From Meira nashicola (lineage: Eukaryota; Basidiomycota; Exobasidiomycetes; Exobasidiales; Brachybasidiaceae): a DNA stretch of 64,000 nt. Location: positions 1,240,001-1,304,000 of the forward strand of contig BCJU01000002.1 of NCBI GenBank assembly GCA_001600355.1, in the 5' to 3' direction. The notes under the pieces are model-generated. The model had not been told where the DNA came from. It saw only the letters and a program-made list of their open reading frames with translations, and did no database searches. The translations under genes were made by a program, and so were the position numbers. Numbering within the stretch: position 1 is the first letter of the stretch; each line of letters begins with the position of its first letter. Shown in pieces: positions 1 to 11,000 of the stretch.

Positions 1-669
1 GGTGGTGATGGAATGGACAATCTTGATTCTGCAAGTCAAGCTTTCACAATGTTTACACGATTTACACGTTATTCCGCATTCACAAATAATGCTACAGCTG
101 CTGCTAATAGACGTAGAAGAGGAGATGCTGAAACGGGAAGCACAATGTCGCAATTCACTTTACGAACAAAAGCAGGAGCTGCTTCTACGACACAAACGGC
201 AAAATCTCGTAAGAAAGAAATGCGTAAGCAAGGAACAGGAAAGAAGAATAGTATTTATGAAGAGGATTATTTGTATACTTCTTTGCGAAAGTTGTTAGAT
301 TCACGTTTTGAAAAGATTCAAAAGGATAGCGGAAAAGTACTTTTACAACTTGTCAGATTGGCCGATCATGTACCAGAAGAGGGAGATGAAAATAATAAGC
401 AATGTGCAGAACGTGCACAAGAGTTGGCAAACGTATTAGATCGTGTTGAAACAACGATGAATACGTTGAGCGAAGATTTATGGCAAGATAATTTGGACGA
501 TGAGGAAGCATTAGAGGAAGAACGTGTCAAGGCGATTCAAGAAGGTTTAGCATTAGGTCTTTCATGGGATCAATTACAATCAAATGGATTATTTGCACCA
601 CCTTTACACCGAGAACGAATTACTGTCGCATCACAAGAATGGAGACAACCGGCAATCGTTCCGGTATAA
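1..669 (+). CDS. ELP1: Elongator complex subunit 1 (Elp1/Iki3), C-terminal part only
   Basis: The reading frame is open from base 1 to the TAA at 667-669, so the gene enters from the left and only the last 222 codons are seen. The C-terminal signature of Elp1/IKI3 is present: an S-Q-F-T-x-R segment, then a basic stretch rich in K/R (KSRKKEMRKQGTGKK), then IYEEDYL and a helical end. Elp1 is the scaffold of the six-subunit Elongator complex, which modifies the wobble uridine (U34) of tRNAs; the basic C-terminal region is known in yeast to matter for tRNA binding and localisation. The stop lies only 77 bp from the stop of the convergent GH3 gene. The family call rests on this conserved tail; the WD40 propellers lie outside the window. 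Confidence 0.85.
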   Translation, partial: GGDGMDNLDSASQAFTMFTRFTRYSAFTNNATAAANRRRRGDAETGSTMSQFTLRTKAGAASTTQTAKSRKKEMRKQGTGKKNSIYEEDYLYTSLRKLLDSRFEKIQKDSGKVLLQLVRLADHVPEEGDENNKQCAERAQELANVLDRVETTMNTLSEDLWQDNLDDEEALEEERVKAIQEGLALGLSWDQLQSNGLFAPPLHRERITVASQEWRQPAIVPV

Positions 670-746
670 TTTACGAGAAAACTGTTTAATCAATTGTAAT
701 TTTATTTATTCATATCTACAAAAAAAATACCTTTTTCACATCCATT

Positions 747-3398
747 TTATTCTACACCAGTTCCTGTCCAAGACCATGATTGATCGATAGTAATAATTAC
801 TTTTCCGAGTTCATCGCCATAACGAGCTGAACGAGCCAAGACTAGATCGTAATCGCCTTGTTTTACTTGCCATGAACGATTTTTTTCGTCCCAATAGCTA
901 AAAGCGTCTTGATATAATTGAAGATTTGCTTCTTCTGTTTGATCGGGAGAAGGACGTAAAACTGTGAATGCAACTAAACGTTGAATTGGTTCATCTTTAG
1001 CATCAGTTAAAGGAATATGAGGACGTAAATAAATTTGAATAACTTCTTTTCCACTTCGTTTTCCATTATTTGTACTTTTAACTTTTAATGAGATTGGTAA
1101 AGTAGATTTGTTGATCTTATTTGCTTTTTCCAAAAAAGGACCTTGAGTTAAAAATGAAGTATAACCACCTAAACCTTGACCGAAATGAAATGCAGGTTGA
1201 TTTGAATTTTTGTTTTTATTATAAAATTTATAACCTACTAAACGACCTTCAACGTAATTTGTATGTGGACCTTGTTTATCGTTCGGAAGATGAATGCCAG
1301 GGAAATATGATTCATCTGTACCAGTAGGATGATCTTCAATTTTAGCTGGCCAAACGTGTGCTAAACGACCACTTGCAGGTGCTTCTCCTCTAGCTAATAA
1401 AATGTCTGATAAAGATTCTGCACCTTCTTGACCTCCATACCAACATTGAACTATTCCAGTTGCATCTTTAATCCAAGGCATTTCAACTACGCTTCCAGTT
1501 AAATTTAAAATGATTGTTTTACCTGGAGATGATTTTGTGATTTGATTTACTAAATCATCTTGACGTCTAGGTAAAAGAATGTTTGATCGATCGAAACCTT
1601 CACTTTCCCAATCTTTACCTAAAGCAGTCATAATGATAGTTAAATCTGATTGTTTTGATTTTTCAACTGCTTCTTTAATCAAATTATCTTCATCTTCTAC
1701 TTCTTCCATTCCAACTTGAAATCCACCATATTTTGCATCTCCATGTTCTTTACCAACTAATCTAGGAAGGAAATGAACTTCGATTTGAATCTTTTGATTT
1801 GATTTAACATCAATGAGATATTCTTGCCATTTACGTAAAGGATTAACGATTGATTCGAATAAATCACTTTCTCCATCAAAATTCCAAATTGATTGTTTAT
1901 CTTTTTCGCCATCGATTGTAACATAAACTGTCATTGTACCTAAACCTAAAAGACCGAAACGTAATTTAGAATCGTTTTTAATTTGATCTAATTCAATCAA
2001 TCCACGAACCCAATAATTATTCCATGGAACTTCTTTTGGCTTTGGCATCATTGTACTTAAAGTAGATTTTTGTCCGATTGAACTTGCAACGATTTCACCT
2101 TTTCCAATTTGACGACCTGTAAAGAAATCCAATTTGATAGGTTGTTCTAATGGTTTAACGAAATTATGAATTCCAATTCCTTTATGATGATTTATAATTA
2201 CACTTTCACCTCCTTTTTCTTTTTTAATTGCATCTTTGAATGTACTTAAAGGTTGCATTACTTTTTGTGCCGTTAAATTTGCACTTCCACCACCAGATTG
2301 AACTGCATCTAACCAAGGTGCACCAACGCATAAAATTTTGAGATCTTTCTTAGGAATGATTGGTAAAATATTATTTTCATTTTTGAGTAAAACTGCTCCT
2401 TCAGCTCCAATCTTTCGAATTGAAGGTCCAACTTGTTCCATTGGAATACTTTTTTCATTTTCATCTAAAATTGATTTTTGATAACCAAGTTTATGAACTT
2501 TTTTAATCAATTCTAACACTTTTAAAACGCAACGATCTAAATCTTTTGAAATCTTTTTACCTTCTTCATCACCTTTTTCAATCTTTTCAATTGTTTGGCT
2601 TATCGTTCTGTGAATCGTTGGACCTGGCATTTCTAAATCAGTTGCATTAAATGCATTCGCATGCATTGCAAACCAATCAGACATTACTAATCCATCGAAT
2701 TTCCATTCTTTACGTAAAATGTCTGTAATCATTTCATCATTTTCGCTTGATGAAACACCATTTACTCGATTATAAGCAGTCATTACGCATGCAGGTTGTG
2801 ATTTGAATGGATCATCGTTGTTTTTGTTAGACAATCTTTGCATATCTGCCATTATAATCCTAAAAGGCTCCAAATAAACTTCACGTAAAGTTTCAATTGA
2901 AAGATCACTTGAATTATTTCTACGATCATATTCTGCTTCATTTGCAATAAAATGTTTCATCGTTGCTCCAACACCACAACTTTGAGCACCTTGAATCCAA
3001 GAACTTGCTAAATATCCCATTAATGTTGGATCTTCTGAATAACTTTCAAAAAATCTACCTGCACGTGGATCACGTTGACCGTTAATTGTTGGACCTAATA
3101 AAACATGACATTGTTTTTCAATTGAATCTAATGCAATTTGTTTTCCCATTTCGAATGCTAATTCTCTATCCCAAGTTGAACCTAAACAAGAAGGTGAAGG
3201 AAAAAGAGTTGAAGGTGTCGAATCATGAAAATCTCCTCCTCCACGTGCACCGATAGGACCATCTGTTAATTTGATAAAAGGTACTTTTAATCTTTCAATA
3301 CTAAACGTTCTCCATAAATCTGATCCAGATGTTAATTGAATCTTTTCTTCTAACGTTAATTGTGCCAATAAGGCTTGTGGATCGATAGGATCAGACAT
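747..3398 (-). CDS. GH3 beta-glucosidase with PA14 insert, probably intracellular
   Basis: An 883-residue single-exon protein. In order: GH3 N-terminal barrel with KHFIANEAEYDRR (about 148-160) and VMSDWFAMHA, whose Asp241 is the expected catalytic nucleophile; the C-terminal GH3 alpha/beta domain interrupted by a PA14-type beta domain (about 400-555); and a fibronectin III-like domain near the C terminus (about 770-870). This order is that of fungal PA14-containing beta-glucosidases, which hydrolyse terminal beta-glucosides. The N terminus (MSDPIDPQALLAQLTLEEK) is hydrophilic and lacks a signal peptide, which suggests a cytosolic enzyme acting on imported oligosaccharides or glycosides. Length is normal for the family. 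The exact substrate cannot be read from sequence. Confidence 0.9.
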   Translation of the reverse strand: MSDPIDPQALLAQLTLEEKIQLTSGSDLWRTFSIERLKVPFIKLTDGPIGARGGGDFHDSTPSTLFPSPSCLGSTWDRELAFEMGKQIALDSIEKQCHVLLGPTINGQRDPRAGRFFESYSEDPTLMGYLASSWIQGAQSCGVGATMKHFIANEAEYDRRNNSSDLSIETLREVYLEPFRIIMADMQRLSNKNNDDPFKSQPACVMTAYNRVNGVSSSENDEMITDILRKEWKFDGLVMSDWFAMHANAFNATDLEMPGPTIHRTISQTIEKIEKGDEEGKKISKDLDRCVLKVLELIKKVHKLGYQKSILDENEKSIPMEQVGPSIRKIGAEGAVLLKNENNILPIIPKKDLKILCVGAPWLDAVQSGGGSANLTAQKVMQPLSTFKDAIKKEKGGESVIINHHKGIGIHNFVKPLEQPIKLDFFTGRQIGKGEIVASSIGQKSTLSTMMPKPKEVPWNNYWVRGLIELDQIKNDSKLRFGLLGLGTMTVYVTIDGEKDKQSIWNFDGESDLFESIVNPLRKWQEYLIDVKSNQKIQIEVHFLPRLVGKEHGDAKYGGFQVGMEEVEDEDNLIKEAVEKSKQSDLTIIMTALGKDWESEGFDRSNILLPRRQDDLVNQITKSSPGKTIILNLTGSVVEMPWIKDATGIVQCWYGGQEGAESLSDILLARGEAPASGRLAHVWPAKIEDHPTGTDESYFPGIHLPNDKQGPHTNYVEGRLVGYKFYNKNKNSNQPAFHFGQGLGGYTSFLTQGPFLEKANKINKSTLPISLKVKSTNNGKRSGKEVIQIYLRPHIPLTDAKDEPIQRLVAFTVLRPSPDQTEEANLQLYQDAFSYWDEKNRSWQVKQGDYDLVLARSARYGDELGKVIITIDQSWSWTGTGVE

Positions 3399-4034
3399 TG
3401 TTTTGGAAAGGAGGAGATGGATGTAAGAGGAAAAAGAGTAAATACATACGTAGTCATATGATCAGAACTTTCATCTAGCATCCGGGATTCGGTACATCGA
3501 ATTGATCTCTCAAGTAAGGATGGCTCATGCATTATCATCTTCTCGCGGAAATGCGTTGGAGGTCGTTGATTGTATGCAGCACTTTAGCTGTGCATGCATT
3601 GAATCGTTTGTTTTGCATAAAATAAAGCGGATCAATCAAACGCTAAACGTTGGGAAAAAAAAGCTAATGCATAAACACGCCTTGATGAAAGTGCAATGCA
3701 TAGAAAATCAACTTCGCACCGATCTTTGACCGAAATAAAGTGGGGGTGGCTTAGCAACTTGCTTCTCTTTCATCCCCACATCATTTCGTACGAGTAATTA
3801 AAAGCACCGGTTACCGGTCTTAAGTCAATTCAAAATCTAAAATGTCCATAAGGAATTAATTGTCTGCTAATTTACGCAAGGAAAAGAAGAAAGAAGTACA
3901 ATTGGAAAATATTATGAATGTGTAAATTATCACTCAAAAGAGTAAAAGGGTATGACAAATTGGGTATGTTACTTTGAGTGAAAGAAAAGAGAGAGAGAGA
4001 GAAATGAATGATAAAATAAATGTCCTAATTTAGA
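3399..4034. other. Intergenic: GH3 promoter and RasGEF 3' flank
   Basis: This 636-bp stretch lies between two minus-strand genes. It should hold the promoter of the GH3 gene and the 3' untranslated region of the RasGEF gene. A short GA-dinucleotide run lies near 3989-4002. A CACCGGTTACCGGT stretch near 3805 contains two overlapping copies of ACCGGT. I see no additional gene. Confidence 0.5.
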
Positions 4035-7000
4035 TCAAGTATTCGTTTTGAGCAATTGTTTGATAATCCTTGATCCAGTTGATCCTGAAACAGCTGAAGA
4101 TTGACGTTGTTCAACTTGAAGAGAACGTTGATATTGTGCCTCTTCATCCCAAACGGGTAAATCAACAATCATTTGTGCTAATGTCGTATTTTCACGTAAA
4201 GGCATTTGATATTGTTGACAACGAACGATTGCCATAACAGCATCGTACATTAAATTAAATTTACGCCAATGAATCATTCCGTCATTCGCTCGTTTTGAAG
4301 GATTTCCATCTGAAGTGCTCAAAATATCTTGTAAGTGAACTCCTAAATAAGGTATAGTTCTTCCTTCAGAATTTTCAAGTGCTAATCGATAAGCTGCAAA
4401 ACTTCGTTCGCTTCCCATCAATCTCGTCAGACTTTGATATTGCTTCATAACCTTTTTTCCGTTCAATAGCTCACGTGTATTCTTCAATCGATGAATTGAC
4501 GCATTTCCCAATCCAGCCAAGATGGCATGCAGGGTATTGTAATTATTTGTCCTTCTCAAAATTGTAGCCACTTCCATAAATTTCTCCAACATTCTTGCTC
4601 TTTGCTTGGCTTTAGATTGCACCAATACCAACGAACAAACCCATGCAGAAATATAATTAAAGTGAGCAATACTTTGAGCAACTGATGAATTAGGAGCACG
4701 TAAAGATCGTGAGACCAAGATGTGACGTAAAAGATCGCGTGGTCCGATCGTGCAAAATAAATCCCACTCGATCCTTGTTAATTCATGTGCAATATCTTCA
4801 TCGCGAATCTCAAAGAGCATATTTGAAGTATTGCGTAAGATTGCTTTTTGCATTTGAACTGACACGGGCCCTTTGGGTGTGCCAATTGCAGGCAATTGTC
4901 CTGAATTTCCTAAATATTGAGAAGATCCATTACCGCTCATACCTCCGGCACCCGTTGAATTCGACATGGCAGCTGAACTGTTTGCGCTCTTGTGACCTTC
5001 ACTGGAAATTGTTGTAACATCAGATGTGCTTCTTCTTCGATTGCCTTTTAGGCTCTCAGTCGCACTATTTTGGCCATGACTTGCAACTGATGATGTAGCG
5101 GTAGTAATATCAGAATTGGCTGTCGTATGCGTTTCACTTGTCCCTCTACCACCCTCTTGTGATCTAGAGATAGCAATAGCTGCAGCGGAATTTGAAGATG
5201 TTGAAGGTGCCCGGTTGCGGGTATCATATGGTTTTACGGGTGGAACATCTGCTGCAACTGATCTCGGTTTATCATTATCTTGATCCTTACTCCAAATTGC
5301 ATCCAAATCTGGGGCAGATCGTACGACGTCCAACAAAGGCTGCATAGGTGCAGCGATTTGCGTTGTTGCAGGGTGCACGAGTAAACGATCATAAAATTCC
5401 ACAAGAATGGAAAACGTTTCTGGATCAGATAAATCTCCAGGGTATTCTTGCATCCAATCGCCCAACATCGTCGTCAATTTCATCAACGAATAACGAATCA
5501 TTACTCCGTCCGACTTTTCGCCTCTAGCCAAAGCGTCAAATCGTACAACGATTTGATTCAAAAGGTCAATAGGTCTTGCAAAACCTCGGAAAAACGTCAT
5601 AAACATGTGTAAGAATCGCTCATCGTTTCCTGAAACGGCAGAAAAGAATAATTTGTCCCACAATTCTTCGATACTGACATATCCACCAACGCTCTTTGCA
5701 CTTTGAAGTCCCAACTGAGCACGATTGATGCTCTGTTGGAATGCGCCACCACCACCGCCATCTTCTTCACTGCCAGCTTCAATACTACCGATCGTTACAT
5801 CGCTCATCTTTCGATCAAATCTCTTGCGTGCCATGATTGATTGACGATCCCGCATAATAATAGAAGGAGCAGCAGTGGAGGAAGAAGGGCTACGGTTATC
5901 AGTATGACCTGAATCACTACTAGGTTGAAGGCCGGCATCAGGCGAGACCGCACTCATTGTTCCCGAGTCTTTACTTCCGCTCATGGACATGGATTGTGCG
6001 GCTAGAGGTGAAGTAATTGATCTTGTTGCTGGCGCAGATGATGGTCCTGTTTCGCTTATTCTCATCGTTGCACGCCCTTTTGCAACTTCTTTAACCAAAT
6101 AGCTAAAACAGTCTCTCATCCGTTTCTTGCCTTCTTCGCTTTGAACACTACATTCTGCCAAGCCTACGTTATAAACAGATGCCATATCACTTGCATAATA
6201 TGGATCAACGGCTTTAGGACTGATTTCCGATTTGCATGCCAACATGACCGTACTCAATTGGTTCATGGCAAAATTTTCCAGTAGCTCCGACATGCCTCGA
6301 AAAGAGGAAATTTGCGATGCATCATAACACAGAATAGCTGCATCAATATAAGGCAGAGAGCGAGGCCAGGCGAATCTTTTCGATGGTCCATTTAACAGAA
6401 CTGAGGCGTCCATTTCCAAAACTTCGATCGTTCTTTCCTTTTGATCTACTATGCATATCGTAGAATGAGAAGTGATCCGATCCGAAACTATAGTCGGTCT
6501 TGAAAGTCCAAACTGCCGTAAACCTTTTCTGATCACTGTCGATTTCCCGGAGCCCTTGTGACCCACAACGGCAATCACAAAATTGGCCTGAGAACGTGGC
6601 CTAGATTGTATATGTTGCAAAAGCCCCGTTCCACTACCACTCCTACTTCGCGTTTCGACAGGTAAAGAAGATTTGCTTCCACCTGCATCTCCAATTGCAG
6701 AAGACGATCCTATACTTGCAGCGCTACTGGAAGGCGTGCTTGTCAGAGTGGCAGAATGCAAACCTTCTTCGGTTGGAAAAGAAGGTAAAATTGATGAAGT
6801 ACGCATCGCACTGCTTTCGCTTGAAGTTGAAGAGGAAAGATTAAACTTTGGTGAAATGGAGGAGATCGAGATATCATTTCCGGCAAGCAGCAATTCATTG
6901 CTCAATAACGAACGTGGTCGAACACGCGGTCGAACGTTACCATGTCCACCTGGGACAGCTCCAACGGTTGCACCACGTGGACGACCGCCACGTATAGTTC

Positions 7001-8072
7001 CATTCGGACCCAAAGTGACAGGTGAAGTAGGATGAGAGAAGGATGGCGGTGTGGAGGGTAGTGGTGCTGTAGGATGTGGAGCAGCGGGAGGCAAAACGGT
7101 ACTCCTTCTACGTGAGAATGTATCGACTTTTGCTAAACTGGTCCTTCTGCTAGACACATTATTTGTTGCAGGCATTGGGTCCCCATCTTCTGCAATTCCC
7201 AACAAAGTCGCTGTGGATGCCTGATGATGCAGCTGATTATCGCTACCATCTTGTGATCCATTTGCTCCTTCCATTGCATCTTGACGAAGCGTAGCAGACG
7301 ATGCTGTGGCATTTGGTCTAGGTGACATTTGTAGCCAGCTCATTTCATTTGCTTGATGATCAACTTCATCATCTTCAAAGTTCATCTTTCGTACGTGCGA
7401 GTGAATATGCAAGCTAGGCGACGTGGATGGTCCTGCTTGCGCATCGTAAAAGTCTTCATCTTCCTCTGTTCCTGCTTCTGCGCTTGTGGTTGTAGAGGGT
7501 GGTGCTGAAGGTGAAGTACTTCTACTTGTAGATCCTTTCTGATCGTCAGTGTCTGGCATGGTAGGTGAAGAATTGCTAGCTGCCCATTCAAGAGCAGCAG
7601 TTGTCGTTAAAACTTCATCTGCTTCGTTCAGTTGTTCTTGTTCTTCATCATGCATCGGCAATGAAGATGATGAAGAGGGTGGTAAAGACTTTCTACGGGC
7701 ATACCTTTGCTTCAATTTTAATAGCTTTCTCCTTCTCCTTAGCGCTTTCTGTTGGGCATCATCCGTTCCTACCCTTGCCATTTCTTCGTCATCCTCTATT
7801 TCATCTTCACCTGATGATGTTGTATTCAGTATGCCATCAACCTCATCTTTCCCTTGATTATCTTCCCGTTCATCTTCATCATGAAGTAGGGATTCCAATT
7901 TGTGTACAAAACTTTCATGTTTTACCCAGTCATTTTGATGATTTGGTGACCAGGATGAGCCTTCCTGTAGTGAAGAGGGTGATGCAGCACTGCTGTCCCC
8001 GTTTTTTCTTTGCTGGGACGCTTCCATTTGTGCTACTTCCTCGTCTAAGCCCGCCACCTTTGGAGATGCCAT
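4035..8072 (-). CDS. Ras guanine nucleotide exchange factor with an N-terminal Ras-like P-loop domain
   Basis: A 1345-residue intronless protein. Residues 1-490 are low complexity (Ser, Thr, acidic). A Ras-like domain follows (about 493-670), opening with FVIAVVGHKGSGKST, a P-loop at 504-512. The DxxG and NKxD positions are not canonical (DASVLLNG; CKSE in place of NKxD). After another disordered stretch comes a RasGEF-N (REM) domain (about 785-900) and a CDC25-homology RasGEF catalytic domain (about 1080-1310) with the FNYISAWV, YNTLHAILAGL and PYLGVHLQDI segments typical of Cdc25/SOS proteins. The last domain catalyses GDP release from Ras-type GTPases. U. maydis has a Cdc25-like RasGEF called Sql2, but I cannot say this is its orthologue. 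The MASPKVAGLDEE start is the first ATG of the open frame. Confidence 0.88.
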   Translation of the reverse strand: MASPKVAGLDEEVAQMEASQQRKNGDSSAASPSSLQEGSSWSPNHQNDWVKHESFVHKLESLLHDEDEREDNQGKDEVDGILNTTSSGEDEIEDDEEMARVGTDDAQQKALRRRRKLLKLKQRYARRKSLPPSSSSSLPMHDEEQEQLNEADEVLTTTAALEWAASNSSPTMPDTDDQKGSTSRSTSPSAPPSTTTSAEAGTEEDEDFYDAQAGPSTSPSLHIHSHVRKMNFEDDEVDHQANEMSWLQMSPRPNATASSATLRQDAMEGANGSQDGSDNQLHHQASTATLLGIAEDGDPMPATNNVSSRRTSLAKVDTFSRRRSTVLPPAAPHPTAPLPSTPPSFSHPTSPVTLGPNGTIRGGRPRGATVGAVPGGHGNVRPRVRPRSLLSNELLLAGNDISISSISPKFNLSSSTSSESSAMRTSSILPSFPTEEGLHSATLTSTPSSSAASIGSSSAIGDAGGSKSSLPVETRSRSGSGTGLLQHIQSRPRSQANFVIAVVGHKGSGKSTVIRKGLRQFGLSRPTIVSDRITSHSTICIVDQKERTIEVLEMDASVLLNGPSKRFAWPRSLPYIDAAILCYDASQISSFRGMSELLENFAMNQLSTVMLACKSEISPKAVDPYYASDMASVYNVGLAECSVQSEEGKKRMRDCFSYLVKEVAKGRATMRISETGPSSAPATRSITSPLAAQSMSMSGSKDSGTMSAVSPDAGLQPSSDSGHTDNRSPSSSTAAPSIIMRDRQSIMARKRFDRKMSDVTIGSIEAGSEEDGGGGGAFQQSINRAQLGLQSAKSVGGYVSIEELWDKLFFSAVSGNDERFLHMFMTFFRGFARPIDLLNQIVVRFDALARGEKSDGVMIRYSLMKLTTMLGDWMQEYPGDLSDPETFSILVEFYDRLLVHPATTQIAAPMQPLLDVVRSAPDLDAIWSKDQDNDKPRSVAADVPPVKPYDTRNRAPSTSSNSAAAIAISRSQEGGRGTSETHTTANSDITTATSSVASHGQNSATESLKGNRRRSTSDVTTISSEGHKSANSSAAMSNSTGAGGMSGNGSSQYLGNSGQLPAIGTPKGPVSVQMQKAILRNTSNMLFEIRDEDIAHELTRIEWDLFCTIGPRDLLRHILVSRSLRAPNSSVAQSIAHFNYISAWVCSLVLVQSKAKQRARMLEKFMEVATILRRTNNYNTLHAILAGLGNASIHRLKNTRELLNGKKVMKQYQSLTRLMGSERSFAAYRLALENSEGRTIPYLGVHLQDILSTSDGNPSKRANDGMIHWRKFNLMYDAVMAIVRCQQYQMPLRENTTLAQMIVDLPVWDEEAQYQRSLQVEQRQSSAVSGSTGSRIIKQLLKTNT

Positions 8073-11000
8073 CCTGATTGGGTATGGATTTTGAAAAGTG
8101 GTTCTTTGCTACAATAGCACTGATGGAAAGAGAAGAGGTATTCGTAAAGTTTTGTCAGTAAAAGATGAACTTGTGATGCGATAAAAGTGATTCAGGTCAG
8201 GGAATTCATAATAAATACTCTCAATTCAGTAATCTGAGCCCTGCCCCATCTTTAAGCTCGATGGCTTTTCCCCTAAGCGCATCGAATTATATGGACGCTC
8301 CAGAACTGCTAAACTCTCTTATATGCGCTGCTATTTCCTCGTCACATTGTCCGATTTTAGATTTTGAAAACCTTAATGTGCCTGAACTGGTTTGGCATTC
8401 AATTCTTCAATACGGACGGCGTTTCAGCCTACGCTCCGAATTGCAAAGGCCGCCTTTATGAAATAATCTAGCCGCACGTAAATCGCGCATAGATCGCTTC
8501 CATGCAGAAATCGAACTTGATAATAAGTTCTCGAAAGGACGGAGAGAAAGTACCTTGTATTTGTCTGTGACGATAGGATTGCATATTGAGGATAGTAACT
8601 GGAATCATACTCACTTTATTTCTAGCCAAGTTCAACACCTATATTTGCTCCGCTCGGACTTGTTCTTTGATAAAATAAGCATGAGACGGTTAAAGATATA
8701 TGGATTCGGCCATAACTGATTAAAAGGTTTTCAAGGACGGGTTCCGCAGGGATCAGATGCACGAAATAACCTTTTTTTGTTTCTTTCTGTGCAATGTCGT
8801 ACGGACAAAGCGTGAGTGATGTTGTTCCAAATCGCCGGATAACTGGTCTGTTAGAGTATCAAAGCGGCGGCTATCAAAGAACTTCGGTTCAATGAGAAAT
8901 AGTATCCGCTAAGGAGAGAATGCTGTATATTATCCAAAGCGATACTAGTCGAAATGAAATTGACTCTTTTGATTACAACCGAATAGCGATAGTACGGCGG
9001 CGAATAAGCTTCAATCGTGCTCCTGATCAGCCTTTGGATTCAAGTCGCAATTCAAACTTGCTCGTCGAGTTGTTGGTTACAAGGAGACTTGTGTATACGG
9101 AAATTTTGTTTGTGTTATGGTTCAGATCGAGAAGTGAAATGAAAAGGAGAACAAATTCATGATCTTGCGATTTGAATGGAAGAGGAGAGCAGCAAGGTGA
9201 TCGGTCAATGATTGAAACGGCTTTATTTTTTTTCCTTTGGTGCATTTAGTGTATTACACCGTTGAAATGCTTCATTTTCGTTTGTTAGAGGAGACACGCA
9301 AGGTCAATTAAAGAGGGAAAAAATAAAAAGCTGTACAGTAAGTACACTACGCGTGGTATTATTCTTCTTCGTGTTGTCTACTAATAGAAAGCCCACAACA
9401 CCAAAAGTTGCCTCACATGCATCAACAACAATACAACAATTATAAGCGGCGCATCCGCTTGATGTATATTGACCGGATACGCGTCAACACTGTTCCTGTC
9501 CGATGCAATTTCAGGGAGTGTTTTTTTTTTTGGCACACGCATGTCGTTTCGGTCAAGCTCCTTTTCCCTTGACTCCTTGTCTTGTATGTGTGTGCATATT
9601 CATGAGGAGCATTACGATTCATGTACATACATATGTATAAATTTTCATTGTTCGGCTCAACTTTAGGGCACAGTTTCTGATCGAATTCGGTTGAGATATT
9701 TCACACGACGTCGTAGAAAATGTATCTACTCGTCTGCATGAAATTATATTATCATTCTTTTCCTTACGCACGCGGGTCCCTTTTTGAATACCGTACCGGA
9801 GCCGAAAGTATGTAGAAAAGTGCTACTGTAGGTCGGGTAAAAGGATTAGATGAAATTTGATGAGATATGATCTTACCTATTGGTCAGACCGAGTTATCCA
9901 ATCAATTTTTAATGGAATACGAGTTGACCCGATCATAACCTTCTTTTATTTTCTTAATTTGATAGGAAGCAAGTGTGATAGGTCGATAGCGTCTTTTTTA
10001 ATAGAGAAAACCCTTTATTGCATACGTAGTCTACATGTTGTATTGTGTGTTCGCACTCCTTGCTGCACCTTGCCAGTACAAGTTCAGGCAGGGAACATTG
10101 TCTCTATGGAAGCCCTAGCCATCGCGCGTATTATAATTTGATGCTTAAATTGATCTCCTGCATAAAACTTAATGCAGTCTACAGTAATCTACATATGTAG
10201 TCTATAGAATCTCATTGACCGAAACTCACATATGTGTACAGTATTAGCGCCCGAGTAAAGTGAAAAAACAAATAAAGATGCTTTTACCAGATGACTTTCC
10301 CACACGAAAGAAAGTTACTTTTGCCATATGTATGTATGTGCCTACATTATTGATTCTAGATGCAGTATGAAAAAGAGATTTCTAAAGTTCGGTAAATCTG
10401 TAATGCTTGTAACAGACACACTTGAAGATGGGTTTTTTTGTACCTTTTCGGACTGAGTGTCAAAGATAGCAAATGGTGGGTGTAGCACATCAATCGCAGG
10501 CTTCGTTTGATTTGCATTACGCTTTGTGAGGCATCATCAATTTGCACGATACTTGAATTTTTTGCCTGTAGTGTCAGTGAAGGGTAAATGTCCTTTCTTA
10601 TCTGTCATGACTGGCTTCAATGCACTTCTTCGCCTTGAAAGAATAACAGAGTATTGCTTGCAGAATTACCGATTCCCTTTCTTTTCTTTGTTCCGTCCTA
10701 CAAGGTATACCAACGAAACAAAATTCGAACCGTGATGGGCAATCAAATTCCGTTTTCATTGGATGGGATTTCTTTGTACTCGGTACCACGTCCATTAGTG
10801 ATTCTGTTGAGAGGTTTATTGTGTGTGTATGGTAATTTTTCGCCGTCTTTCATCTCCGGGAGATACCATGCAATTTTTTGAGATCTTTATAAAATTGACC
10901 TAAAAAATGAACAATTAAAAGCATTTATTGGTGTTTTCAATGCAATTTCGTAGTCACATACTATCCTGATGGCCACAGACACTGCAAACTTGCATTCATT

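Noticed and set aside
8261..8461. 66-codon plus-strand frame just upstream of the RasGEF gene
   Set aside because: No homology and no following exon found; could be a decayed gene but nothing supports it.
10717..10735. ATTCGAACC, resembling a tRNA B-box on the minus strand
   Set aside because: The flanking bases cannot form the T-arm stem and there is no A-box or acceptor pairing.
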